Positions 1 through 11,499 of a stretch of DNA of 44,431 nt are shown piece by piece. Position 1 is the stretch's first letter. Each line of letters opens with the position of its first letter. Source of the DNA: Oscillatoriales cyanobacterium (GTDB taxonomy: Bacteria > Cyanobacteriota > Cyanobacteriia > CACIAM-69d); contig RDXB01000089.1 of the NCBI GenBank assembly GCA_004292515.1, forward strand, positions 1 to 44,431, written 5' to 3'. Under the pieces are notes generated by a model. The model did no database searches. It was not told the DNA's origin and worked only from the letters and a program-made list of their open reading frames with translations. Made by a program: the position numbers and the translations under genes.

Positions 1-52
1 GATCGCCTCGGTTGTACAATTAGGGCGCTTTCTGAATCGCGCCACCAAAGCC

Positions 53-2380
53 GTGTCAACCCCCGAAACCGTTCTCGAATCCGCACCCTTCCCGATCGCT
101 GAAATCACCGCCGAAGGCATCAAGCCCGACGAATACGTCGATATTGTGAATCGACTGGGCCGCCACCCCAACAAAGCCGAACTGGGGATGTTTGGCGTGA
201 TGTGGTCGGAACACTGCTGCTACAAGAATTCTCGCCCCCTGCTCAGCCAATTTCCCACCAGCGGCCCGCGCATCCTCGTGGGCCCCGGCGAAAACGCTGG
301 CGTGGTGGATCTCGGCGATGGGCTGCACCTGGCCTTCAAGATCGAATCCCACAACCACCCGTCCGCCGTGGAACCCTTCCAGGGGGCGGCGACCGGTGTG
401 GGCGGCATCCTGCGGGACATCTTCACCATGGGGGCCCGCCCGATCGCCATTCTCAATGCCCTGCGGTTTGGCTCCCTGGATGACGCGCGCAACCGCCGCC
501 TGTTTGAAGGGGTGGTGGCCGGTATTTCCCACTACGGCAACTGCGTGGGCGTGCCGACTGTCGGCGGTGAGGTTTATTTTGACCCCGCCTACAGTGGCAA
601 CCCGCTGGTGAATGCCATGGCCCTGGGGCTGATGGAAACGCCGGAAATCGTGAAGGCCGGGGCGATCGGGCTGGGCAACCCGGTGCTGTACGTGGGGTCA
701 ACCACCGGCCGCGACGGCATGGGTGGGGCCAGCTTTGCCAGTGCGGAGCTAACCGATGAGTCGATGGACGATCGCCCGGCCGTGCAGGTGGGCGATCCGT
801 TCCTCGAAAAATCCCTGATCGAAGCCTGCCTCGAAGCCTTCAAAACCGGCGCAGTGGCGGCGGCCCAGGACATGGGTGCGGCGGGCATCACCTGCTCAAC
901 GGCGGAAATGGCGGCCAAGGGCGGCGTGGGCATTGATTTGGATCTCGACAAGATTCCCGTGCGCGAGTCCGGGATGGTTCCCTACGAATATCTGCTGTCG
1001 GAATCCCAGGAGCGGATGTTGTTTGTGGCCCACAAGGGCCGCGAACAGGAATTGATCGACATCTTCCACCGCTGGGGTCTGCAAGCGGTGGTGGCCGGGG
1101 AAGTGATCGAGGAGTCGATCGTCCGCATCCGGTTCCAAGGCGGGATCGCGGCGGAAATTCCGGCCACGGCTCTGGCGGACAACACCCCGATCTATCGCCG
1201 GGAGCTGCTGGCGGAAGCACCGGCCTACGCGCAACAGGCTTGGGCTTGGTCGCCGGACTCGCTGCCCACTTGTTCCGTGGCGGGACTACCCGATCGCCCC
1301 TGGAGCGCGGTGCTGCAAAGCCTGCTGGAAACCCCCTCGATCGCCTCAAAATCCTGGGTCTATCGTCAGTACGATCACCAGGTGCAAAACAACACGGTGA
1401 TCGTCCCCGGTGGGGCCGATGCGGCGGTGGTGCGGCTGCGGCCCCAACTAGCCCAGGACAACGGCGCACCCTTCACCAAGGGCGTGGCGGCCACGGTGGA
1501 TTGCAACGCCCGCCATGTGTACCTCGATCCCTACCAAGGGGCTTTGGGCGTGGTGGCTGAGGCGGCCCGCAACCTCTCTTGCGTGGGGGCAGAACCGCTG
1601 GCCGTGACCGATAACCTCAATTTCGGTAGCCCCGAAAAACCCGTGGGCTATTGGCAACTGGCGAATGCTTGCCGCGGCCTGGCCGATGCCTGCCGGGAAC
1701 TGGGCACGCCGGTCACGGGCGGCAACGTGTCGCTCTACAACGAAACCCTGGATTCCGAGGGCAAGCCCCAATCGATCTATCCCACACCGGTTGTGGGGAT
1801 GGTCGGTTTGGTGGAGGACATCGCCACGGTAACGGGCCAGGGCTTCCAGTCGGCCGGCGATCGGATTTATCTGCTGGGGGCAACGGCTCCCGTCACCCTC
1901 GGCGCGTCGGATTATTTGGCGGCGATTCACGGCACGATCGCCGGTCGGCCGCCCGTGGTGGAGTTCGATCGGGAACGATCCGTGCAAGCCGCTTGCCGCA
2001 ACGGAATTCGTCAGGGCTGGATTCGATCGGCCCACGACTGCGCTGAAGGGGGCCTAGCTGTCACCCTGGCCGAGTCCTGCATTAGCGGCAACCTGGGCGC
2101 AACGGTGACGATCGACCCCGGGAGCGATCGCTGGGATGCGGCCCTGTTTGGCGAAGGCGGCGCGCGGATCGTGGTGTCCGTGGCTGGCGATCGCGCAGCC
2201 GAGTTTGAAACCTGGCTGACGGAGCAGCTCGGGTCTGATTGGGCCCAACTGGGAACCGTTGGGGGCGATCGGCTGGTGATCCAAGCACCGGACGGCGCAA
2301 CGGCCCTCGATGCAGTGCTAGCTAATCTGTCCGAAGGCTGGAGCGAGGCGATCGCCCGTCGAATGGAACGGTTGGCCTAA
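53..2380 (+). CDS. purL: Phosphoribosylformylglycinamidine synthase subunit PurL
   Basis: PurL catalyses the ATP-dependent conversion of FGAR to FGAM in de novo purine synthesis in the cytosol, using ammonia supplied by PurQ with PurS. The 775-aa product has the size of the small-type PurL, not the ~1,300-aa fused enzyme. Recognisable motifs are [19 protein letters not shown] near residue 40, [20 protein letters not shown] near residue 100 (ATP/metal-binding region), GGEVYFDP, and the second AIRS-like half with [12 protein letters not shown] and [11 protein letters not shown]. The start is GTG at 53; the frame stays open to the window edge, so a slightly earlier start cannot be excluded. No purS, purQ or purF is visible here. 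It converges on the CheA-like gene, from which it is separated by a hairpin. Family assignment is certain. Confidence 0.97.
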   Translation: MSTPETVLESAPFPIAEITAEGIKPDEYVDIVNRLGRHPNKAELGMFGVMWSEHCCYKNSRPLLSQFPTSGPRILVGPGENAGVVDLGDGLHLAFKIESHNHPSAVEPFQGAATGVGGILRDIFTMGARPIAILNALRFGSLDDARNRRLFEGVVAGISHYGNCVGVPTVGGEVYFDPAYSGNPLVNAMALGLMETPEIVKAGAIGLGNPVLYVGSTTGRDGMGGASFASAELTDESMDDRPAVQVGDPFLEKSLIEACLEAFKTGAVAAAQDMGAAGITCSTAEMAAKGGVGIDLDLDKIPVRESGMVPYEYLLSESQERMLFVAHKGREQELIDIFHRWGLQAVVAGEVIEESIVRIRFQGGIAAEIPATALADNTPIYRRELLAEAPAYAQQAWAWSPDSLPTCSVAGLPDRPWSAVLQSLLETPSIASKSWVYRQYDHQVQNNTVIVPGGADAAVVRLRPQLAQDNGAPFTKGVAATVDCNARHVYLDPYQGALGVVAEAARNLSCVGAEPLAVTDNLNFGSPEKPVGYWQLANACRGLADACRELGTPVTGGNVSLYNETLDSEGKPQSIYPTPVVGMVGLVEDIATVTGQGFQSAGDRIYLLGATAPVTLGASDYLAAIHGTIAGRPPVVEFDRERSVQAACRNGIRQGWIRSAHDCAEGGLAVTLAESCISGNLGATVTIDPGSDRWDAALFGEGGARIVVSVAGDRAAEFETWLTEQLGSDWAQLGTVGGDRLVIQAPDGATALDAVLANLSEGWSEAIARRMERLA

Positions 2381-2395
2381 GCCAATTGCCTGTGG

Positions 2396-2416
2396 GGGTG
2401 GGTTTCAAACCCACCC
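2396..2416. terminator. Perfect inverted repeat between convergent genes
   Basis: Arms GGGTGGGTTT and AAACCCACCC are perfect 10-bp complements around one base, lying just after the purL stop and before the convergent CheA stop. It can form a hairpin on either strand. No U-tract follows, so it is either a weak bidirectional terminator or a small dispersed palindrome. Confidence 0.45.
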
Positions 2417-2513
2417 TACCCAGACGATCGCACCAGCCCTGGTCAAATCGCGATCAGCCATACTGCGCGATTAATCATACCGATCGCGAACCTGCTCTCA
2501 AACGGGAAACAGC

Positions 2514-5500
2514 CTAGCGAGCTGCGGCCCGATCGGCCGTTAAGTGCTCAACCTTAGCAATCAGTTCCTGGGTCACATGGGGCTTCAGCATATAGTCCGC
2601 TGCCCCCAAGCTGAGGGCCACTTGCCGGTATTGGATGCCGCTACAGGAAGTCAGCAACATCACCGGCACTCGGGCCACGCCGGGATACTGCCGCCGCATA
2701 TTCAAAAATTCCAAGCCAGTCATCCGGGGCATTTCCAAGTCGGAAATGACGAGATCCACATCCGATCGCTGCCGTAGCAAGTCGAGGGCTTCTAGACCAT
2801 CAGCCGCTTGCAAAATTCGGTAGCCCTGGCGCTCTAGGGTCAGGCTCAACAAACGACGCTCTGTGTTGGAGTCTTCAACGACTAACAGGGTTTTGTGGGG
2901 GTTGGGGGTTGACGGGGGCGGACTGATGGCGGGGGCGATCGCTTCGGTGGCCGCAACCGTGACTTCCGGGAGCCGGTCAACCAGCCGGTCAACCAGCCGA
3001 TCAACCAGTGGCGGGGGAGCGGCCGCTGGTTCCAGTTGGGAGATTTCTGAGGGGGGATTGGTGGCGACGGGTAACGGCTCATCGCTACTAGCGAATGGGC
3101 CGATCGCCGTCGTCACACTGGCCGGCAAGGCCTCCGCCTGCACCAGCAGCTCATTGCCATCGATCGCCAATACCATCCGCCCATCGCCCAGCACGGTGCA
3201 GCCATAGATGTAGCGGGGAGCGGGCAGGGCCTCCGACAGTTGGCGCAACACCAGTTCTTGTTCGCCCACCACCCCATCGACTTCGATCGCCACTGGATAG
3301 TCACCGGCATCCATCAACAGCAGCGGTGCCAGCCGATTACTCAAAAACGGGGTAATTGCGCCCATGTCCGATCGCAACAGGCCCGGAGCCAAGGAACCAT
3401 AGCGCATCAGCTCCGCTAGCTTGCGAATCGGGATCGTGGTTTCCGGTTCATCATCACTGGCTTGCCATCGCAAAATCCGCTGACCGCCAAGCATTTGGGT
3501 CTGTTCTGGCTGGGGAATCAGGATTTGGCGCACACTTTCCGAGGGCAGGGCATAGACGGCCCGATCGGCTTGGCACACCAGCAGCCGGGCGGTCATCAAA
3601 CTGAGGGGCACGCGCAAGATAAACGCCGTGCCGCGACCGGGGCTGGACTGGATGCTGACGGAGCCTTTGAGCGATCGCAGTTGCGATCGCACCACATCGA
3701 GGCCCACGCCCCGACCCGACAGATCAGTGATTTTGTCAGCCGTCGAAAAGCCCGGTTCAAACAGCAGGTCAAACAATTCGCGATCGCTCAGGCTGCTCGA
3801 TCGCTCCGGGGCCAAAAAGCCCCGCTCGATCGCCTTTTCACGCAGTTTCTGGGCATCAATGCCGCGGCCATCATCGGCCACCCAGATCAACACATGGTTG
3901 CCCTGCTGTTGGGCCCGCAGTTCGATCGTGCCGGTTTCCGGTTTGCCCTGAGCCAGTCGATCGGCCACGGGTTCGATTCCATGGTCAAAGGCATTCCGCA
4001 CCAAATGCAGCAGCGGATCGTAGAGCTGTTCGATCGCCACCTTGTCGATCGCCACCCGTTCGCCCACCACCCGCAGCGTCACGGGTTTGCCATAGCGGCC
4101 GCACAGTTGCCGCACCAAGGGCCCAAAGCGATCGAACACCGCCGCCGCCGGTTGCATCCGCGTGTCCATCAAGCGATCGCGCACTTGCCCCAGCAGGCGG
4201 CGCTGCTTATCCAAGGTGGCGGCCGTCTGTTGGGCATAGCGCTCCACCACCTCAGCCGTGGAATCGATTCGATCGGCACTATCCAAAGCCGTATCGATCG
4301 CCTGACGCAACCCCAAATCACCCAACCCCAAATCACGGCGGCCCAAGTCTCCTAGGCTCGATCGATGGGGATCGCTGCCCAAGGACGACTGCTCCAGCCG
4401 ATCGCGCGCTTCACTCAGACAGCGACGATGCTGGCGTAGCCCTTGGCGAAATCGCTCTAGCGCCGATCGCAACTGTTCATCTTGCAGGCTTTGGCGGTTT
4501 TCATTAATCAGCAACTCCCCCACTAGGTGCTGGAGTGCCTGCAAGCGATCGATTTCTACCCGAATCAGCGCCACCGGGGCGATCGGGCGGTTGTCAGCCG
4601 GCTTGGGATCCAGGCGCTGAGGCTCGGGCGATCGGCCGGGTTCTGGGGTTAGCTCCACAACCGTCGGGGTCGCTATGGCAATGGGCGCAGGGGGCACAGG
4701 GGGCACAGGCATAGGGGTCGGCACTGGCCCCGCCAATGTCGATGTCTGCACCGCCACCGCCGAGCTGATCGCCTCTTCGTCGGTCAAGTCCAGCCACTCG
4801 GCCACCCCTTGGGTCAAGTCCAGGGCCTCGTCATCCTGCTCACCCACGCTCCCGCCCGCCAAAGCCAGCAAGGCCGCAGACACCTCACCCCCCCGCGTTC
4901 GATCGCCCGCCAAAACCGCCTGCTGGGCCGAGCGCCAATTGTCCAAAACCATTTTGGCCACCAACATGGGGCGATCGCCACTCACCTGCAACGCATGGAG
5001 CGCCGTTTCCGCGATCGCCTGGAACCCCGTCAAGCCCAAGGACTCACCCAGTCCCAAAAAAACTTCAGACTGGGTTGCCACCGTTTCAGCCGCCCGCACC
5101 GCATCGTTGGCTTCCACCAAGGCGGCTAGCTGCTCAATTCGCTCCAGCACCCCGGTTTCAAAAATCGACTGCACCAGGTCAAAGCCCAATTCTGCCGAGG
5201 TGGGCAACCGTTGCTCGCGCTCAAAGCAATCGCCCAGCAGGGTTTGCAGTTGGGCAAACAGGTCGATCGCCGTATCCAACACCTCCCGATCGACCTCGCA
5301 CCCCTGTTCCCACTGGGTTGTCAAGGCCAAACGCAAACATTCGTAGAGCTGAAACAGCAGCCCTTCCAGGTTGAAATCAATCACCGCTGCCGGATCAAAC
5401 AGGGCCCGAAACACATCTTCCATGTGGTGGGCGATCGTCGAAATGGTCTCCAAGCCGACGTTGGCCGAAGCCCCCTTCAGCGTGTGGGTCGCTCGCATCA

Positions 5501-5630
5501 GGGCGTGGATACGCTGCTTGGACGGATCATCGCGCAACTGCAACAAATCCGTTTCGATCGATCGCAGCAGGTCTTGGGACTCGCTGAGGAAATATCCGTA
5601 AGCTTCCTCGCGGATGGCAGGATCGAGCAT
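2514..5630 (-). CDS. CheA-type hybrid histidine kinase with C-terminal receiver (PixL/HmpE/PilL class)
   Basis: This is a cytoplasmic chemotaxis-type kinase. An N-terminal Hpt domain has phospho-acceptor His49 in RATHTLKGAS. A long Pro/Ala-rich linker follows, then a dimerisation region. The ATPase domain (about residues 520-670) has N-box HLVRNAFDHG and glycine boxes DDGRGID and GRGVGLDVV. A CheW-like domain spans about 675-835, and a receiver starts near 915 with Asp964 in VISDLEMPRMTG and the conserved Lys in YMLKPH. Translation probably starts at ATG 5630 (MLDPAIREEAYGYF, the usual CheA start); the frame extends upstream to 5681 through a Pro-rich stretch unlike a protein start. It is the last gene of a minus-strand cluster with an MCP 121 bp upstream, which implies the two work together. 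Whether output is phototaxis or pilus control is inferred from context. Confidence 0.93.
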   Translation of the reverse strand: MLDPAIREEAYGYFLSESQDLLRSIETDLLQLRDDPSKQRIHALMRATHTLKGASANVGLETISTIAHHMEDVFRALFDPAAVIDFNLEGLLFQLYECLRLALTTQWEQGCEVDREVLDTAIDLFAQLQTLLGDCFEREQRLPTSAELGFDLVQSIFETGVLERIEQLAALVEANDAVRAAETVATQSEVFLGLGESLGLTGFQAIAETALHALQVSGDRPMLVAKMVLDNWRSAQQAVLAGDRTRGGEVSAALLALAGGSVGEQDDEALDLTQGVAEWLDLTDEEAISSAVAVQTSTLAGPVPTPMPVPPVPPAPIAIATPTVVELTPEPGRSPEPQRLDPKPADNRPIAPVALIRVEIDRLQALQHLVGELLINENRQSLQDEQLRSALERFRQGLRQHRRCLSEARDRLEQSSLGSDPHRSSLGDLGRRDLGLGDLGLRQAIDTALDSADRIDSTAEVVERYAQQTAATLDKQRRLLGQVRDRLMDTRMQPAAAVFDRFGPLVRQLCGRYGKPVTLRVVGERVAIDKVAIEQLYDPLLHLVRNAFDHGIEPVADRLAQGKPETGTIELRAQQQGNHVLIWVADDGRGIDAQKLREKAIERGFLAPERSSSLSDRELFDLLFEPGFSTADKITDLSGRGVGLDVVRSQLRSLKGSVSIQSSPGRGTAFILRVPLSLMTARLLVCQADRAVYALPSESVRQILIPQPEQTQMLGGQRILRWQASDDEPETTIPIRKLAELMRYGSLAPGLLRSDMGAITPFLSNRLAPLLLMDAGDYPVAIEVDGVVGEQELVLRQLSEALPAPRYIYGCTVLGDGRMVLAIDGNELLVQAEALPASVTTAIGPFASSDEPLPVATNPPSEISQLEPAAAPPPLVDRLVDRLVDRLPEVTVAATEAIAPAISPPPSTPNPHKTLLVVEDSNTERRLLSLTLERQGYRILQAADGLEALDLLRQRSDVDLVISDLEMPRMTGLEFLNMRRQYPGVARVPVMLLTSCSGIQYRQVALSLGAADYMLKPHVTQELIAKVEHLTADRAAAR

Positions 5631-5751
5631 AGGGCAGGCTAGTCCGATGGGAGGGGGCGGGGGCGGGCGAGATCGCCCCATCGAAACAACGATCGCTACA
5701 ACGATCGCTCAACAGCAGCCTAGACCACCGTTGAGCGCGTATGGGTCCAGC

Positions 5752-8700
5752 CTAATTCACCTTGAATCGGCCGACGCTGGATTGCAACTCCTGGGAAATG
5801 GCCAGCAACGCCTCAAAGGAAGCCGCCAGGGCCACCGAATCCGCCGAGGTGCGATCGGCCATGCCCGCCACTTCGGTCATGGTGTGGGCCACGGCTTGGG
5901 CCTGTTGGGTTTGGGTGGCAGCGGTTTGGTTAATCCCCTCCACCAAGTTGCCAATCTGGGCCGTCACACTGACCATTTCGCTCAGGCTTGATCGCGTGTC
6001 GCTGACCAAATTCGTCCCTGCCACCACCTGCTGAATCCCGGCTTCCATCGCCTGAGACACCGCCTGGGTTTCTGCCTGAATTTCCTCGACTAGGGCCGCA
6101 ATTTCCGTCGTTGCATCAGCGGACTGGCGCGCCAGCGATCGCACCTCATCGGCAACCACCGTAAAGCCCCGACCATATTCGCCCGCCCGAGTCGCCTCAA
6201 TTGCCGCATTCAAGGCCAGCAATTGGGTTTGGGTGGTGAAGTTGCTAATCAGGCTGACGATCTTCGAGATCTTTTGGGACGACTCACTCAAGGAACGAAT
6301 CTTGCGGCCCGTCTCCGCCACCGTGTCCCGAATCGACAAAATTGCATCCACCGTCCGGTTCATGGCCGCATCGCCCTGCTGGATTGTCGTGGCCGCCTGT
6401 TGCACCGCCTGGGTCACCTGTCGAGCGTTTTGGGTCACGTCGGTGGTGGCCGCCGCCATCACCTGCACCCGCTCCACGGCGGCCGCCAGGGTCTGCGACT
6501 GGCGCTGGGCCTGTTCCGAGAGTTCGGCGATCGCGCTGGAACTGGTGGTGGAAGTCAAGGCCACCTTAGAAGCCGTTTGCTGAAGCTGCACCACAATTTG
6601 CCGCAGACTTTGCAGGGTGTTGTTGTAGGCATCGGCGATCGTCCCCACCTCGTCTTCGGTGATCGGTGCGCGCACGGTCAAGTCCCCTTCTAGGGCTGGC
6701 CGCACCGCCAACAGCAGCTTCAGAGCCTTGCTTTGCAGGTCTTCGCGGGCGGCCTTGTCGCGCTGGGAGGCTTCTTCGAGGGCGATCGACTTCAGCCGCA
6801 ATTCCTCTAGAATTTCCGCCTGTTGAATGGCCACCCCCAATTGCTCCGCCACCCGCAGACCCGTTTGGATATCGAGATCATCCCAATCGCGCGGGCCGCT
6901 GTTTTGGTAAATGGCCAACAGACCCCACAACTCCGTGCCCCTAAAGATCGGCACATGTAAATAGGCCTTTGCTTGCATCTGCTCCAGCACCGTGATGTAG
7001 CACTGGGGATAGCCCATTTTGTAGACATCAGGCACCCGGAAAAATTGCCCTTCCCGATAAACGCCGCCTTGGTTGTCCTGCAAGTAGGTATCCGCCACCA
7101 CATAGCCCCGCTCCCGCAGCCGCTGGAAGGCGTTGCACTCACTAGACACCTCTTGCAGACCAAAGGCCTTGGAATCCACCTGGATTAGGGGTCGCCAGCC
7201 GGAGCCGACGGATTCGGCCATGAACTGACCGCTCCAATCTTCATTGAAAGCGTAGATCCCGGTGCGATCGCACTGAATCAGGGCCCGCAGCTCACTGGTG
7301 GTGGCACGGAAAATGGATTCGAGATCCAAGGATTGGCGCACCTTGGTCACCAGGGAGGTGATCCCCCGCTCCCGATCGGCGACCCGCTCAAGTTGCCGCT
7401 GCTGACGGTTGAGCTGATCGATGTATTCCGCCTGTTGTAGAGCCAGGCCCAGTTGGGTAGCCAAGCGGGCCAGAATTTGCCCATCTAGCTCTTCCCATTG
7501 GCGAGTGTTGCTGTTTTGGTAAATGGCCAGCAACCCCCACAGGTCATTGCCTTTGAAGATGGGGACGATGATGTAGGCCTTGGCTTGGAAGCGATCGAGC
7601 AGTTCCAAGTAGCAGCGCGAGAAGCCCGCCTTAGCCACATCCGGCACCATCATCACTTCGCCTTGGCGGTAGTTGCCGCCTTGGTTGTCTTGCAAGTAGG
7701 TGTCGTGGACTTGGGCCCCTTGGCGAGGGCGGCCCCCGTTGCGGTTGTTGGGGTCGTAGTAACTGCCGTTGCGCAGGCTGTCGTCTTCGAGCAGCCGAGT
7801 CCAGCCAGAGCCAACCGCTTCGGCCACAAATTCACCACTCCAGTCCGGTGCAAACCGAAACACACTGGCGCGATCGACCTGAAAAATCTGGCGAATTTCT
7901 TGAACCGTGGTGTTGAACAGGAGTTGAATATCCAATGACTCGCGGATCTTGTTCATCACGGCCAACAGGGCCCGATCCTGCTGGACATTGCGTTCGAGCT
8001 GAACTTTTTGATCCTGAAGCTGTTGCAAATATTCTGCCTGCTGCACCGCCACGCCCATCTGTTGGCCCATTTGGGTCACGAGGTCGGTTTCTTCCGCCTC
8101 CCAGTTGCGGACGCGATCGTTTTGATACACCGCCAACAGGCCCCAGAGTTTGTCGTTGGCAATCACCGGGGCAATGATGTAGGCGCGACACTGGAATTGC
8201 TCCAGTAGCTTCAGGTGGCAGGGGTCATAGTCTTGGGTTTGAATGTCCGCCACCGTCAGGGTTTCGCCCTTGATGTAGCGACCGCCCTTGGTGCGCTCAA
8301 AGTAGCTGTCGCGAAAGCTCTTGCCGATCAGGGGTTTCCAGCCGCGTTCCATCGACTCCGAGACAAAATCGCCGCTCCAGTCTTCATTGAAGCGATAGAC
8401 GGCGGAGCGATCGCAGCTGAACAGAATCCGCAACTCATCGGTGGTGGTTTGCATGATCGTGTTCAGATCCAAAAATTGGTGGATCTTATCGACGATCATG
8501 GCGACGGCCCGTTGGCGGGCCACCTGTTTTTGGAGTTTGTCGATCGCCTCAAGCTGGGCAATCCCGCGCCCAATTCGATCGCTGAGGGCCCGCATCAGTT
8601 CCCGCTCGGCGATTGTCCAAGGGCGGGCCCCACTGTTTTGGTAGATGGCCATCAACCCCCACAGCCGATCGCCCTGGGTCAGCGGCGCAATCAGGTAGGC

Positions 8701-9318
8701 CCGGCATTGGAACCGCTCCAGCAGTTGCACATGGCAAGCGCTCAGGCCCCCTTGGTAGATGTCATCACAGGCGTAGAGTTCCTTGGCGCTGTAGCGTCCC
8801 CCTTGGGTGCTGCTCATGTAGCTGTCGTTGAAGCTGTTGCCGAGCAAGGTGGGCCAGCCGGGAGCTACGGCTTCGCTGACAAACTCACCTGACCAGTCGG
8901 GGTTGAAGCGGTAGACCGCGGCTCGATCGCAGCCCAGTTGTAGCCGCAATTCTTGGCAAATTCGCCGCAGCAGCTCATCAAGCGTTTGGCTGTTGTCGAT
9001 CGCCTGCTCCAGTCGCGGGTCTAAGGCGCGACCAGACTCGATGACGTGGCTAATCGGAGCGCCTTCTAGGGTTTCTAAGGCTGGGGCGATCGTGTCGGCA
9101 AAGTGCTCGATCTGCTCCATTTTTTCCATGACAAAACGATCGGGCCGGCCCGATCGCTCCAACTCTGCCTTGAGCGCATCGACCGCATCTTGGAACCGGC
9201 GCAAATCCACCACGGGCATGGGCGCGGGCATAGGCTCAACGGGCAGGCTCTGGGGCGTGCCATTACGGGATGAGCGATCGTCGCGAGCAGTCCGGGAAGC
9301 GTCAAAATATGCAGTCAT
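5752..9318 (-). CDS. Soluble MCP with four phytochrome/cyanobacteriochrome-like GAF domains (PixJ-like)
   Basis: The predicted protein has 1,188 aa and no transmembrane segment. Four tandem GAF domains each carry the DWSGxFVxES-type strand and a Cys at the bilin-attachment position: Cys195 ([11 protein letters not shown]), Cys367 ([11 protein letters not shown]), Cys569 ([11 protein letters not shown]) and Cys773 ([11 protein letters not shown]). In this family the Cys-His pair is the canonical bilin attachment site; GAF3 and GAF4 have Cys-Tyr. [10 protein letters not shown] occurs in GAF3 and GAF4. No clear DXCF motif is seen. A HAMP-like segment ([15 protein letters not shown]) and an MCP signalling hairpin with tip [19 protein letters not shown] near residue 1,043 follow. 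ATG 9318 is preferred over the upstream start at 9366. The gene lies between CheW and CheA genes, as in pixJ/hmpD-type clusters. Light sensing is inferred from the Cys residues; these could also be apo-GAFs. Confidence 0.92.
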   Translation of the reverse strand: MTAYFDASRTARDDRSSRNGTPQSLPVEPMPAPMPVVDLRRFQDAVDALKAELERSGRPDRFVMEKMEQIEHFADTIAPALETLEGAPISHVIESGRALDPRLEQAIDNSQTLDELLRRICQELRLQLGCDRAAVYRFNPDWSGEFVSEAVAPGWPTLLGNSFNDSYMSSTQGGRYSAKELYACDDIYQGGLSACHVQLLERFQCRAYLIAPLTQGDRLWGLMAIYQNSGARPWTIAERELMRALSDRIGRGIAQLEAIDKLQKQVARQRAVAMIVDKIHQFLDLNTIMQTTTDELRILFSCDRSAVYRFNEDWSGDFVSESMERGWKPLIGKSFRDSYFERTKGGRYIKGETLTVADIQTQDYDPCHLKLLEQFQCRAYIIAPVIANDKLWGLLAVYQNDRVRNWEAEETDLVTQMGQQMGVAVQQAEYLQQLQDQKVQLERNVQQDRALLAVMNKIRESLDIQLLFNTTVQEIRQIFQVDRASVFRFAPDWSGEFVAEAVGSGWTRLLEDDSLRNGSYYDPNNRNGGRPRQGAQVHDTYLQDNQGGNYRQGEVMMVPDVAKAGFSRCYLELLDRFQAKAYIIVPIFKGNDLWGLLAIYQNSNTRQWEELDGQILARLATQLGLALQQAEYIDQLNRQQRQLERVADRERGITSLVTKVRQSLDLESIFRATTSELRALIQCDRTGIYAFNEDWSGQFMAESVGSGWRPLIQVDSKAFGLQEVSSECNAFQRLRERGYVVADTYLQDNQGGVYREGQFFRVPDVYKMGYPQCYITVLEQMQAKAYLHVPIFRGTELWGLLAIYQNSGPRDWDDLDIQTGLRVAEQLGVAIQQAEILEELRLKSIALEEASQRDKAAREDLQSKALKLLLAVRPALEGDLTVRAPITEDEVGTIADAYNNTLQSLRQIVVQLQQTASKVALTSTTSSSAIAELSEQAQRQSQTLAAAVERVQVMAAATTDVTQNARQVTQAVQQAATTIQQGDAAMNRTVDAILSIRDTVAETGRKIRSLSESSQKISKIVSLISNFTTQTQLLALNAAIEATRAGEYGRGFTVVADEVRSLARQSADATTEIAALVEEIQAETQAVSQAMEAGIQQVVAGTNLVSDTRSSLSEMVSVTAQIGNLVEGINQTAATQTQQAQAVAHTMTEVAGMADRTSADSVALAASFEALLAISQELQSSVGRFKVN

Positions 9319-9594
9319 AGGAATAGCTCGGAAAGCAACCGAAGAAACAAAACCCAACCAACTCAAGCCATCAAGGCTCCAACAATCGAAACAAGGCGCT
9401 CAACAGATTTCTAGCAGAGACATCCCTGGCTAAGAGAACTCCTAATCAAGAAAACTCCTAATTTCCTAATTGAAGAAGATCCCCAGCAACCAAGATCCCT
9501 ATCCAAGAAAATCTCTTTGGGTATAGGATTCCCCCTTGATCATGCCGAAATTACCCTGGGTCTCGCTAGTCACCCCCAACGGGTCGCCCTAACC

Positions 9595-11499
9595 CTAAAC
9601 GGCCGCCTGGGCACTCGCGCGGGCGATCGCACGGGGATTTAAGACCATGCTGCTCGCCTCACTGAGATAGCCCTGGACAAACGGCAACAACCGATCGGGA
9701 AAAAGCCCAGCGCTGGGGGGCTGAACATTAGGCGAGTCATGCCACTCGATGTCTTCAATTTGTGGAACAACTAAGCCCAGGTTTTGTGCGTCGCATTCCA
9801 ACACGATCGCCACCGCCATCGAGGTAGCTGTGAGGTTTGGTGCGATCGCCGGAAAGCCCACCAACTGGTTGAGGTCGATCATCCAGACAATTTCGCCCCG
9901 CCAGTTATACACCCCTAACACCGATTCTGGCATATGGGGCACGGGCAAAATGTCCGTAGCAGCAATTCGCAGCACTTCGCGAACTTCATCCACTGGCAAT
10001 AGGGCTGTGTCTTCAAATCCCAAATGGAAACGCAGGAAACGTTGGCCTTCTCCGGAGGTGGCCGGGGCTTCGGGAGCCAGGGTGGGCACTACGCCGCCAG
10101 GGTCTTCGCCTTGGTGTAGCCACTGACTGAGGGGATCCATCGGAATGGCGATCGGGGTGGCCAGGGTTGGCGCAGAGGAGGCTGCGGACTCAGGGGGCAA
10201 GGCGGGTTCGGGGGACAAGGCTGGGGCTACTCCGCTGGTCATCCCATTAGTCATCCCGTTAGTCATCCCGTTGGTGATCGGGGAGGGGCTGAATCCCGGG
10301 TCGATCGGCTCCATCGGCAGGGCCAATGGGGGGTCGGCGATCGCCGGTTCCTGGCCGTCAGTGGCCATGGCCTGGGTGGCAATATCAACCAATGCAGATA
10401 AGCCTTCTGCATCGAACAGATCCAAGTCATCTTCGTCATCCCAGCTCGAAAACGGGGACGCTGGTTCGTCGGCGGGGGCCGCGTTGTTGAAGTCGATGGC
10501 CGGTTCGATCGGGGAATTGACCCAAGCAAAGGGAGCCGATGGATCTAGCGCTGGATCTAGTGCTGGATCTATCGCTAGATCCAGGGTGGGATCGAAATTG
10601 GATGCCAAACTCGCTGCCACCTCTGGTTTCGGAGCCGGGGCACTAGCCGGGTTGGCTATGGTGGGGGCGGCCGGTGGGGGTTCGGTGCTTGTGTTCGTTC
10701 CTGTATTCGTTCCTATGTGCATTACTGGGAGCGGTTCTGGGAGCGGTTCTGGATCTGGTGCGATCGACTCTTCTGAGAGTGCATCGGCCGGTAGATCAGC
10801 CGCAAAATCGCCCAACAAATCGAGGTCATCAAAGCCCCCGCTTTCCTCCTCCTCCACGGTTGCGACCGGGGGAATGGGCAATGTATTCAAGTCAGGCTCA
10901 GGCACGGGGTCAGGCGCGGGGGTGGCTGGCTCGCCCGGGGCGATCGCCCCATTCCCAAGGGACTCCGCCAAGGCCAGCAGGGCCGATCGCGGATCGGGCG
11001 AGGTGGCTAGCAGTTGTGTCACCAAATTGGCTAACTCATCGGTGGCCGAGTCAGCAGCAGGCTCCGGTGCAGGTTCAGCAATGATGGCCGCAACGGGTTC
11101 GCGATCGGCGATCGGAGGCTCCTCGTCGGCCAGCTCACCATGTAGGTTGCGCTCTGCCACGGCCACCGCTGCATCATCCCCATCGAGATCGGGCAAATCC
11201 CAGTCCTCGTCTCCCGCCAAGTCCTCTAGGTCGTCGGTGGGTGACTGATCCGCATCAGCCATCACTGCCAGATCCGCTGTATCCGCCAGCTCGGCCGGCT
11301 CGGATAGCTCGGATGGCTCGGACAGCTCGGCGATCGCGGCGGATTCTGGTTCCAAGGTGTCTAGATCGTCGCCAAAGTCTAGATCTCCTGCAAACTCATC
11401 TTCAGACTCATCCTCCCACCCGCTGACAACGCCCAAATCCTGTTCAGTGGCGGGTGCTGGCTCCTGCCCAACAACGGGTTCAGGCACTTCAGCTAGCAA
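9595..11499 (-). CDS. CheW-domain protein with long acidic N-terminal region (downstream half of a split gene)
   Basis: The C-terminal ~150 residues form a CheW domain (GQRFLRFHLG, PVDEVREVLR, VLGVYNWRGEIVWMIDL), the adaptor that links MCP to CheA. The ~480 residues before it are an acidic, Ala/Pro/Asp/Glu-rich low-complexity region containing one helical module (DELANLVTQLLATSPDPRSA) of the kind repeated three times in the gene upstream. No ATG or good ribosome site lies near the 5' end. The only start candidates are TTG at 11499 and further codons up to 11565, where TAA at 11568-11566 closes the frame. Between 11565 and 11499 this frame reads an uninterrupted Glu-Pro run, while the overlapping upstream ORF reads Arg-Thr-Gly there. 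It therefore most likely is the 3' part of one gene with 11489-14239. Typical CheW proteins have only ~160-180 aa. Confidence 0.85.
   Translation of the reverse strand: MLAEVPEPVVGQEPAPATEQDLGVVSGWEDESEDEFAGDLDFGDDLDTLEPESAAIAELSEPSELSEPAELADTADLAVMADADQSPTDDLEDLAGDEDWDLPDLDGDDAAVAVAERNLHGELADEEPPIADREPVAAIIAEPAPEPAADSATDELANLVTQLLATSPDPRSALLALAESLGNGAIAPGEPATPAPDPVPEPDLNTLPIPPVATVEEEESGGFDDLDLLGDFAADLPADALSEESIAPDPEPLPEPLPVMHIGTNTGTNTSTEPPPAAPTIANPASAPAPKPEVAASLASNFDPTLDLAIDPALDPALDPSAPFAWVNSPIEPAIDFNNAAPADEPASPFSSWDDEDDLDLFDAEGLSALVDIATQAMATDGQEPAIADPPLALPMEPIDPGFSPSPITNGMTNGMTNGMTSGVAPALSPEPALPPESAASSAPTLATPIAIPMDPLSQWLHQGEDPGGVVPTLAPEAPATSGEGQRFLRFHLGFEDTALLPVDEVREVLRIAATDILPVPHMPESVLGVYNWRGEIVWMIDLNQLVGFPAIAPNLTATSMAVAIVLECDAQNLGLVVPQIEDIEWHDSPNVQPPSAGLFPDRLLPFVQGYLSEASSMVLNPRAIARASAQAAV

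Noticed and set aside
3462-4355. ORF of 297 aa opposite the CheA kinase
   Set aside because: No protein-like motifs; lies wholly within a well-supported kinase gene.
10145-11248. Ser/Gly/Ala-rich ORF (367 aa) on the plus strand
   Set aside because: Shadow of the acidic region of the CheW ORF, same reason.
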